14,312 nucleotides of DNA from Kiritimatiellia bacterium (lineage in GTDB: Bacteria > Verrucomicrobiota > Kiritimatiellia > RFP12 > UBA1067): contig JAGDAE010000285.1 of NCBI GenBank assembly GCA_017959645.1, forward strand, positions 1 through 14,312, read 5' to 3'. This document shows, in pieces, positions 1-5,801 of the stretch. Both the position numbers and the translations under genes were made by a program. The notes under the pieces were generated by a model. The model saw only the letters and a list, made by a program, of their open reading frames with translations, was not told where the DNA came from and made no database searches. How positions within the stretch are numbered: position 1 is the first letter of the stretch; the number at the start of each line of letters is the position of its first letter.

Positions 1-122
1 GCCTTCGTCGATTTCGCCTCGACACAGCGGAACCCGGGGTGCGTAGAAGGACAGAAGCCCGGGCAGTTCCTGCGCGGCAGGGACAGCAGGGCGACAAATC
101 CGACCCTTGCCTCCAAGGCCAT
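1..122 (-). CDS. Possible divergent gene, 5' end only (leaves window at left edge)
   Basis: On the minus strand an ATG at 122-120 opens a frame that stays open for 40 codons to the window edge. The sequence AGAAGGAGGT (137-128) stands 5 bases upstream, a near-perfect Shine-Dalgarno at ideal spacing. The visible peptide starts MALEARVGFVALLSLPRR, contains several Cys and Pro residues and ends in a Lys/Thr/Ser-rich stretch. I do not recognise it. A basic leader before a hydrophobic segment would suit a type II pseudopilin-like protein, which is abundant in Lentisphaerota, but no hydrophobic segment is visible here, so this is only a guess. Codon third positions are mostly G or C, but an overlapping forward frame shares the same third positions, so composition does not decide between them. 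The ribosome binding site is the main support. Confidence 0.4.
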   Translation of the reverse strand, partial: MALEARVGFVALLSLPRRNCPGFCPSTHPGFRCVEAKSTK

Positions 123-127
123 GAAAG

Positions 128-137
128 ACCTCCTTCT
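128..137 (-). promoter_or_regulatory. Strong Shine-Dalgarno for the leftward reading frame
   Basis: Read on the minus strand this is AGAAGGAGGT, containing AAGGAGGT, an 8-base complement to the 16S rRNA 3' end, placed 5 bases before an ATG. It is stronger than any ribosome binding site in front of the nine rightward genes. Confidence 0.5.
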
Positions 138-194
138 CTGCAACGGCCGACGGCGCCGGACTCCGCGGTTTTCCGTCTCCGGCCGGTCCCGAGG

Positions 195-224
195 TTGACA
201 ATCGCCGCGCCGATTTTGTATAAT
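195..224 (+). promoter_or_regulatory. Consensus sigma-70-type promoter of the operon
   Basis: TTGACA (195-200) and TATAAT (219-224) are both perfect consensus hexamers, separated by 18 bases. They lie in the only AT-rich patch of the window's left end. Transcription would start near 231, giving a leader of about 35 bases before the first ATG at 266. This is the only clear promoter in the window, so it probably drives all nine genes. A perfect promoter usually implies strong expression unless it is repressed. Confidence 0.85.
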
Positions 225-248
225 ACGATTTCATTGAAACTAATGCAA
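220..248 (-). promoter_or_regulatory. Possible leftward promoter overlapping the operon promoter
   Basis: On the minus strand, TTGCAT (248-243) is followed after 17 bases by TATTAT (225-220). The -10 box matches consensus at 5 of 6 positions, but the -35 at only 3 of 6. It would serve the leftward frame starting at 122 with a leader of about 90 bases. Its -10 box lies on top of the rightward -10, so the two promoters would compete. AT-rich sequence here could produce this by chance. Confidence 0.3.
229..239. promoter_or_regulatory. Palindrome TTTCATTGAAA, candidate operator
   Basis: A perfect 5-base inverted repeat (TTTCA/TGAAA) around a central T sits just downstream of the rightward -10 box, overlapping the predicted transcription start, and inside the spacer of the possible leftward promoter. 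A repressor bound here could block both directions. The site is short, so chance is not excluded, and no regulator gene is in the window to pair with it. Confidence 0.3.
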
Positions 249-265
249 GAATTCAGGGAGGCAGC

Positions 266-1654
266 ATGAAGAGTTGTGCAATATCGCTGGCGGCGCTTGT
301 CGCGGCGTCGGCGTTCGCGGATCCGAACACGATGCCGCTCGAGGAGGTCGCATCGCGCATCCCCCACGAGACGTCCGAGGAGACCGCCGCGCGGCTCTCC
401 TGGTGGACCGAGGCGCGGTTCGGGATGTTCATCCACTTCGGGCTGTATGCGATGCCCGCGCGCCACGAGTGGATAAGGAACTACGAGGAGATTTCGAACG
501 AAGACTACGAGAAGTATTTCGAGCGGTTCGACCCCGATCTGTTCGACGCGGGCGAATGGGCCCGCGCGGCGAAGGCGGCCGGCATGAAATACGTGGTGCT
601 GACCACGAAGCACCACGAGGGCTTCTGCATGTTCGATTCGAAGGTGACGGACTACAAGATAACCAACACCCCGTTCGGACGCGACCTGGTCGCCGAGTTC
701 GTCGAGGCCGTGCGCGCCGAGGGGCTGAAGGTCGGCTTCTACTATTCGCTCCTCGACTGGCACCATCCCGATTTCACCGTCGACGGGCTGCATCCGCTCA
801 GGAACGGCGACGTCGACAAGCTCAACGAGGGGCGCGACATGGCGCGGTACCGCCAGTACATGAAAGACCAGGTTACCGAGCTTCTCACCAACTACGGGAA
901 GATCGACATCATGTGGTTCGACTTTTCGTATCCGCGCAACGACAAGTGGGGCAAGGGGCGCGACGACTGGGACTCTCCGGGGTTGTTGACGCTCGCGCGC
1001 ACGCTCCAGCCGGGGATAATCGTCGACAACCGGATGGATCTCAACGATGTGGAGAACGGGTTCGACTTCATGACGCCGGAGCAGTTCAAGGTGACGGAGT
1101 GGCCGACGCACAACGGGAGGCGGCATCCTTGGGAGACGTGCCAGACGTTTTCGGGTTCGTGGGGGTATTTCCGCGACGAGACGAGCTGGAAGAGCGACGC
1201 GCAGTGTCTAGATCTTCTGATCAGCACGGTCGCGCACGGAGGCAATCTGATCATGAACGTCGGGCCCACCGCGCGCGGGGAGTTCGACGGCCGCGCCAGG
1301 GAGCGGCTGGACGGCTACGGCAGGTGGATGCACGCGAATTCGCGCTCGATCTACGGGTGCACCGAGGCGCCGGAGGGCTTCGAGGCGCCGGAACATTCGG
1401 TGCTCACCTACAATCCGAAGACCAACCGGCTCTACATACACCTTTTCCACTATCCGGCCGGCCAGCTCGGCGTCAAGTTCGGCTCGCGCATAGCCTATGC
1501 GCAGTTCCTGCACGACGGCAGCGAGATACAGGTCAAGCCGATGCCCGACTGGCAGGCGAAGGCGTCCGATTCTACCGGCTACGATTCGTATCTCAACTTT
1601 CCGGTCCTCAAGCCGGCGGTCGAGATACCGGTCATAGAGTGCTATCTGAAGTAA
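266..1654 (+). CDS. Exported GH29 alpha-L-fucosidase
   Basis: This 462-residue protein belongs to glycoside hydrolase family 29, retaining exo-alpha-L-fucosidases that release L-fucose from glycan termini. The start at 266 has AGGGAGG upstream (255-261) and gives a signal peptide of about 18 residues (MKSCAISLAALVAASAFA), so the enzyme is probably periplasmic or secreted. GH29 hallmarks appear in order: WWTEARFGMFIHFG near residues 46-60, TTKHHEGFCMFDS near 112-125, IDIMWFDFSYP with the expected nucleophile Asp219, and GGNLIMNVGP near 327-336. The acid/base residue is poorly conserved in GH29 and I cannot assign it. After the barrel (to about residue 340) a C-terminal region of roughly 120 residues probably forms a beta-sandwich. 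Length is usual for bacterial GH29. It is the promoter-proximal gene, followed after 36 bases by the isomerase-like gene. Natural substrate and linkage are not readable. Confidence 0.93.
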   Translation: MKSCAISLAALVAASAFADPNTMPLEEVASRIPHETSEETAARLSWWTEARFGMFIHFGLYAMPARHEWIRNYEEISNEDYEKYFERFDPDLFDAGEWARAAKAAGMKYVVLTTKHHEGFCMFDSKVTDYKITNTPFGRDLVAEFVEAVRAEGLKVGFYYSLLDWHHPDFTVDGLHPLRNGDVDKLNEGRDMARYRQYMKDQVTELLTNYGKIDIMWFDFSYPRNDKWGKGRDDWDSPGLLTLARTLQPGIIVDNRMDLNDVENGFDFMTPEQFKVTEWPTHNGRRHPWETCQTFSGSWGYFRDETSWKSDAQCLDLLISTVAHGGNLIMNVGPTARGEFDGRARERLDGYGRWMHANSRSIYGCTEAPEGFEAPEHSVLTYNPKTNRLYIHLFHYPAGQLGVKFGSRIAYAQFLHDGSEIQVKPMPDWQAKASDSTGYDSYLNFPVLKPAVEIPVIECYLK

Positions 1655-1690
1655 CGACAACAAGTATCCGAACATGAAAGGAAAAAAGAA

Positions 1691-2791
1691 ATGTACGACA
1701 AACTCTGCGTAAAGGCGAGATCGATGCCGTTCTGGTGCGTGGCGAATCCGCTCGGGGACCCGTTTGGCGGGCCGGTCCAGGACAAGCCGGATTCGCTCGA
1801 GGTGGCGAAGATGCTGGCCAAGGCGGCAAAGGCGGGTCTGATCGAGATGACCAGCGCCCACGACGACGACCTGGTGCCGTGGGATCCGAAGCGCCCGAAC
1901 GACGATCTCGACCCGAAGAGCGAAGTCTACAAGAAGCTGCGCGAGATCAAGAAGGTTCTCGACGGCGCGGGGATAAAGGTGAACATGGTGACGTGTTCGC
2001 TGCACGGCAACAAGATCTTCCGTGCGGGCGGGCTTACCAACCCCGACGCCAAGATCCGCGCGCTGGCGGCCAAGAAGGTCGAGCGCACGCTCAGGATCGG
2101 CGCGCTTCTCGGCGCCAAGCACTACACCTACTGGGTAGCGCGCGACGGCTTCGAGGTCTATGCGCATACCGATTTCGCCAAGGTCTACGACTGGCTGGCG
2201 GCGGGTCTCAACCACGTTACCGACTACATCGAAAAGATGAAGTTCAAGAACTACATCGGCGCGACGGTCGAGCCGAAGCCGAACGAACCGCGCGGGGCGA
2301 TGTTCCTGCCGACGGCCGGCCATGCGGTCGGGTTCATCATGACGCGGCTGAAAAAGCCCGATTTCTGGGGCGTCAATCCCGAGCTTCTGCAGCACGAGGG
2401 AATATGCCTGCTCAATTCGGTGCTCACGGTTTCGTACCTGTGCGCGACGAAGAAGATGAAGTTCCTGCATTTCGGCTCGCAGATCAAGGGGCAGTTCGAC
2501 AACGACTTCCCGCCGCTCGTCGGACCGGAAGGGCTGAAGGAGACGGTGTGGATGTTCCGCGCGCTCGCCGACTGCAAGTGGAAGGGGATCGTCGAATTCG
2601 ACTGCCACATGCTGCGTTCGGAGGGCGACCCGGAGAATCCGGCCGAGGCGCAGTTCAAGTTCATCAAAAACTGCTCCGAAGCTGTCGATATCTGCGTCAA
2701 GCTCGCCGAGCGCCTGAAACCGGTCGCGAAAGGGCTGAACGATTCCGAGGCGGAGCTCGCCGCGATCAGGATGATGTGCGGTCTCAAGTGA
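1691..2791 (+). CDS. Divergent xylose-isomerase-family TIM-barrel protein
   Basis: This 366-residue cytoplasmic protein (no signal peptide) resembles group I xylose isomerases (about 390 residues), which interconvert aldoses and ketoses by a metal-dependent hydride shift. Key signatures are present: HDDDLVP with His57 and Asp60, matching the catalytic His54/Asp57 pair of the Streptomyces enzymes; EPKPNEPRG with Glu194 and Lys196; NPELLQHE with Glu231 and His235; DND with Asp270 and Asp272; and EFDCH with Asp304. By hand alignment, the metal ligand Asp245 of xylose isomerase is replaced by Gly262 in LHFGSQ, and the Glu-to-His spacing at 231-235 is one residue longer than usual. It may therefore act on another sugar or by other chemistry. 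AAGGA at 1678-1682 supports the start. It lies 13 bases before the dehydrogenase gene, suggesting a shared pathway. The family is secure; the substrate is not. Confidence 0.82.
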   Translation: MYDKLCVKARSMPFWCVANPLGDPFGGPVQDKPDSLEVAKMLAKAAKAGLIEMTSAHDDDLVPWDPKRPNDDLDPKSEVYKKLREIKKVLDGAGIKVNMVTCSLHGNKIFRAGGLTNPDAKIRALAAKKVERTLRIGALLGAKHYTYWVARDGFEVYAHTDFAKVYDWLAAGLNHVTDYIEKMKFKNYIGATVEPKPNEPRGAMFLPTAGHAVGFIMTRLKKPDFWGVNPELLQHEGICLLNSVLTVSYLCATKKMKFLHFGSQIKGQFDNDFPPLVGPEGLKETVWMFRALADCKWKGIVEFDCHMLRSEGDPENPAEAQFKFIKNCSEAVDICVKLAERLKPVAKGLNDSEAELAAIRMMCGLK

Positions 2792-2804
2792 GCCGGAGAA
2801 TGCG

Positions 2805-3962
2805 ATGAAGCGCATATTGAGAATGGGGATGGTCGGGGGCGGCGTCGGCGCCTTCATCGGCGAAGTGCACCGCAAGGCGGCTAGGCTGGACGGATACGTC
2901 GAGATCGCAGCCGGCGCATTTTCGTCCGACCCCGCGAAGTCGAAGCGCACCGGCGAGGAGCTGGGGCTCGACCCTTCGAGAGTATATGCCTCGTGGGAGA
3001 GCATGCTCGCCGCCGAAGCGAAGCTGCCGAAGGGGGAGCGCATCGATTTCGTCTCGATATGCACTCCGAACGACACGCACTTTCCGATCGCGAAGGCGTG
3101 TCTCGAGGCGGGGTTCGACGTCATGTGCGAAAAGCCCATGACGTTCGACGTCGCCGAGGCGCTCGAGCTCGAGAAGACCGTCAGGAAGACGGGCAGGACG
3201 TTCGGCCTTCTGCACACGTACACGGGCTATCCGATGGTAAAGCTCGCGCGCGACATGGTCAAGGCCGGCGATCTCGGGAAGATCCGCAAAGTCGTCGTGC
3301 AGTATCCGCAAGGGTGGCTTTACAAGCCGGCGAGGGCGGACAACAAGCAGGCGGCGTGGAGGACGAATCCGAAACTCTCCGGGCGCGCGGGTTGCATGGG
3401 CGACATCGGCGTGCACGCGGCCAATCTGGCGGAATTCGTCACGGGGCTGAAGATCACCGAAGTGCTCGCCGATCTGACGACTTATGTCAAAGGACGCAAG
3501 CTCGACGACGACGGCAACGTGCTTTTCCACATGGAAAAGGGTGCGAAGGGCGTGCTGACCGCGTCCCAGATCGCGCCGGGCGAGGAAAACGACCTTCACA
3601 TCTGGGTCTACGGCGAGAAGAAGGCGCTTTGCTGGTACCAGGAGAACCCGAACTATCTGCGAGTCTTCGACCAGGAAAAGCCGGAAGAGGTGTGGAAGCG
3701 CGGCAACGGCTACGTCGCGGCCAAAAGCGCGTCCGCAGCCCGGTGCACGCGCACGCCGACCGGCCACCCGGAAGCGATAATCGAGGCGTTCGCCAACCAC
3801 TACAACAATTTCTGCGATACGATACGCGCAAAGGAGCTCAAACGCCGCCCGAGCGCGCTTGAACTCGATTTCCCCGGCGTCGCCGACGGCGTGAGGGGGA
3901 TGAAATTCATCGCCGCCGTCTGCGATTCGTCGCAGAACGGCAACGTCTGGACGAAAATCTGA
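2805..3962 (+). CDS. Gfo/Idh/MocA-family NAD(P)-dependent sugar oxidoreductase
   Basis: This 385-residue protein has the classic Gfo/Idh/MocA build. An N-terminal Rossmann fold binds the cofactor through the Gly-rich GMVGGGVGAFIG (about residues 6-17), and EKP at 109-111 is the hallmark near the nicotinamide. The C-terminal alpha/beta domain has GDIGVHAAN, with Asp200 and His204 in the usual catalytic positions. The stretch KQAAWRTNP just before it is also typical of this family. Members oxidise sugar or cyclitol hydroxyls, including C3 of hexosides, or run the reverse reduction. No Sec or Tat signal is present, so it should act in the cytoplasm, unlike the Tat-exported homologues common in the PVC group. 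GGAGA at 2795-2799, 5 bases before the ATG, supports the start. It lies between two isomerase-like barrel genes. Substrate and direction are unknown. Confidence 0.9.
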   Translation: MKRILRMGMVGGGVGAFIGEVHRKAARLDGYVEIAAGAFSSDPAKSKRTGEELGLDPSRVYASWESMLAAEAKLPKGERIDFVSICTPNDTHFPIAKACLEAGFDVMCEKPMTFDVAEALELEKTVRKTGRTFGLLHTYTGYPMVKLARDMVKAGDLGKIRKVVVQYPQGWLYKPARADNKQAAWRTNPKLSGRAGCMGDIGVHAANLAEFVTGLKITEVLADLTTYVKGRKLDDDGNVLFHMEKGAKGVLTASQIAPGEENDLHIWVYGEKKALCWYQENPNYLRVFDQEKPEEVWKRGNGYVAAKSASAARCTRTPTGHPEAIIEAFANHYNNFCDTIRAKELKRRPSALELDFPGVADGVRGMKFIAAVCDSSQNGNVWTKI

Positions 3963-3978
3963 ACGCAAAGGAGCCGGC

Positions 3979-4968
3979 ATGGCACGCAAGGCAACCATAT
4001 ATTCGCTGCAATTCTCCGATCTGCCGCTCGGCGAAGTCGCGGAAAAGATGTCCGCCGCCGGCTACGACGGACTGGAACTGGGCACGCTGAACCATCTCGA
4101 CGTCGACAAGGCGGCCAAATCGAAGGCCTACTGCGAGGATGTTCTCGAACTGCTCGCCGGGCACAATCTGAAGACCTGGGCGATCGGCATGCACTGCCAG
4201 GGCCAGCTGGTCTGCGACAAGTACGACGAGCGCCACGCCGGCCTCGCGCCGAAAGCGTTGCGCAAAGATCCGAAAGCCATGCGCGCGTGGGCGGTGAAAG
4301 AGATGAAGAACGCCGCCAAGGCCGCCAAAAACCTCGGATGCGAAGTCGTGACCGGGTTTTTCGGCTCGCCGGTCTGGCCGTATCTCTACAGCTTCCCTCC
4401 GTGCGCGCCGGGCATGATCGCCGAGGGCTACAAGGCGTTCGCCAAGGCGGTCAAGCCGATTCTCGACGTCTACGCCGACTGCGGGGTAAAGTTCGCGCTC
4501 GAGGCGCATCCGACCGAGATCGCGTTTGACATATTCTCGGCCGAGCGCACACTGGAGGCGGTGGCGGGCCATCCCGCGTTCGGCTTCAACTACGATCCGT
4601 CGCATCTCGGCTACCAGGGTGTCGACTACGTGAAGTTCATACGAACCTTCCCCGAGCGGATATTCCACGTGCACGTCAAGGATGCGTGGTGGGGGCACGG
4701 CGACGGCACGATAGGGGTTTTCGGGGGCCACAGTGAGTTCGGCGACCCGCGCAGATACTGGGATTTCCGCTCGCCCGGGCACGGCGACATAAAATTCGAG
4801 GACATCATTGTCGCTCTGAACGACATCGGCTACCGGGGTCCGCTTTCGGTGGAGTGGGAAGACGGCAGGATGGACCGCTTCCACGGCGCGCGCGAATCGC
4901 TCGAATTTGTGCGCAAGATCGATTTCGCGCCATCCGAACTGGCGTTCGACGGAGCGTTTTCGAAATGA
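3979..4968 (+). CDS. Sugar isomerase/epimerase-like TIM barrel (AP_endonuc_2/IolE type)
   Basis: This 329-residue cytoplasmic protein belongs to the AP_endonuc_2 (xylose-isomerase-like) barrel superfamily, whose metal-dependent members include epimerases, dehydratases such as IolE, and beta-eliminating lyases acting on 3-keto-glycosides. Probable metal ligands follow the family pattern: Glu175 in LEAHP, Asp206 and His209 in YDPSHL, His230 or His232 in HVHVKDA, and Glu292 in SVEWED. GHGDIKFEDII and DIGYRGPLSVEWED are characteristic C-terminal motifs. AAAGGAG (3967-3973) lies 5 bases before the ATG. Its stop overlaps the ThuA start in an ATGA, implying translational coupling. Next to a Gfo/Idh/MocA enzyme and ThuA, an isomerase or lyase step on an oxidised sugar is attractive, but that is inference. 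It is clearly different from the isomerase-like protein at 1691-2791. Confidence 0.87.
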   Translation: MARKATIYSLQFSDLPLGEVAEKMSAAGYDGLELGTLNHLDVDKAAKSKAYCEDVLELLAGHNLKTWAIGMHCQGQLVCDKYDERHAGLAPKALRKDPKAMRAWAVKEMKNAAKAAKNLGCEVVTGFFGSPVWPYLYSFPPCAPGMIAEGYKAFAKAVKPILDVYADCGVKFALEAHPTEIAFDIFSAERTLEAVAGHPAFGFNYDPSHLGYQGVDYVKFIRTFPERIFHVHVKDAWWGHGDGTIGVFGGHSEFGDPRRYWDFRSPGHGDIKFEDIIVALNDIGYRGPLSVEWEDGRMDRFHGARESLEFVRKIDFAPSELAFDGAFSK

Positions 4969-5786
4969 AGGCGGCGATTGCCATTTTCGGGGCGGCGCTG
5001 GCGTCGGCAGCCATGGCCGACGACGTCGCGGCGCCGTCGGTTCTCGTGTTCCACCGCTGCGAGGGTTTCGCGCATACCGCCGCGATCGAAGCGGCCAACG
5101 CGGCGTTTCGCAAGGCGACGGAAGACGGGCTTCTGAAGGCGGAGTTCTCGACCGACTACGAGGCGCTCAGGCCGGAGAGCCTCGGCAAGTACGACGCGCT
5201 GGTGCTGAACAACACTACGGGGCTCGACACGGCCGGCCATCCGTGGATGGCGGACGGCATCGCCGCGTTCGTCGAAAGCGGCAAGGGCTACGCGGTGCTT
5301 CATGGAGGCGCCGACTGCTTTGCAGACTGTCCGAAGCTTGCGGAGATATGCGGCGGGCTTTTCGCGGGCCATCCGTGGACCAGCGACGGAACGTGGGCGT
5401 TCAAGGTCGACGATGCGGAAGACCCGGTCAACCGCGCGTTCAAGGATACTCCGCGATTCCGCCTGTCTGACGAAATCTACCAGCATGCGTCCCCGCCGTT
5501 CGATCCTGAGAAGATTCACGTTCTCGTGTCGCTCGATTTCGACGACCCGGAAGTTGCGGGCAGGGAGGGGATGATACGTCCCGAATCGACGCTCTATCCG
5601 GTTTCATGGACCAAGAGATGCGGCAAGGGACGCGTCTTCTTCACCTCGTTCGGGCACGACGAGCGGGCGTGGAACGACCCCGTGCGGCGCATGCACATGA
5701 TGGACGGAATCATGTTCGCGGCGTGCGGAGGGCGCGGATGTCGCCGCGCCGGGCGCGGGAAGGGTTCGTGCAAAAAGGCCGAATAG
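4965..5786 (+). CDS. Exported ThuA-like protein
   Basis: This 273-residue protein carries a ThuA domain (class I glutamine-amidotransferase-like fold). I chose the ATG at 4965, which overlaps the previous stop, because it begins a clear signal peptide (MKAAIAIFGAALASAAMA); GGAG at 4951-4954 stands 10 bases upstream. Earlier in-frame starts would lie inside the preceding gene and bury the signal. Typical ThuA features are VLVFHRCEGFAH near residues 26-37, LHGGAD (112-117), a GGLFAGHP segment, SDEIYQH (168-174) and GKGRVFFTSFGHDERAW near 220-236. ThuA/ThuB proteins of rhizobia act in trehalose and related disaccharide use through 3-keto derivatives, but the exact ThuA reaction is poorly defined. 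The last 20 or so residues are an odd Gly/Arg/Lys/Cys-rich tail after the domain. Export contrasts with the cytoplasmic dehydrogenase and barrels encoded just before it. Confidence 0.87.
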   Translation: MKAAIAIFGAALASAAMADDVAAPSVLVFHRCEGFAHTAAIEAANAAFRKATEDGLLKAEFSTDYEALRPESLGKYDALVLNNTTGLDTAGHPWMADGIAAFVESGKGYAVLHGGADCFADCPKLAEICGGLFAGHPWTSDGTWAFKVDDAEDPVNRAFKDTPRFRLSDEIYQHASPPFDPEKIHVLVSLDFDDPEVAGREGMIRPESTLYPVSWTKRCGKGRVFFTSFGHDERAWNDPVRRMHMMDGIMFAACGGRGCRRAGRGKGSCKKAE

Positions 5787-5801
5787 CGGCCAGTACCGAT
5801 C

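Noticed and set aside
39..269. Forward 76-residue open frame upstream of the fucosidase gene
   Set aside because: It runs through the promoter hexamers and overlaps the GH29 start; it has no ribosome binding site and a low-complexity Arg/Pro/Ala composition.
1674..1712. ATG with a tiny Lys-rich peptide before the isomerase-like gene
   Set aside because: It is only 12 codons, has no ribosome binding site, and its AAAGGA belongs to the Shine-Dalgarno of the real start at 1691. A leader peptide role cannot be supported.
1208..3223. Minus-strand open frame of 671 residues spanning three plus-strand genes
   Set aside because: It covers parts of the GH29, isomerase-like and dehydrogenase genes, all with intact motifs on the plus strand. 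No family is recognisable in it.
4854..4964. Longer N terminus for the ThuA gene
   Set aside because: The extension lies inside the preceding barrel gene and would bury the signal peptide; the ATG at 4965 gives a coupled start and a clean export signal.
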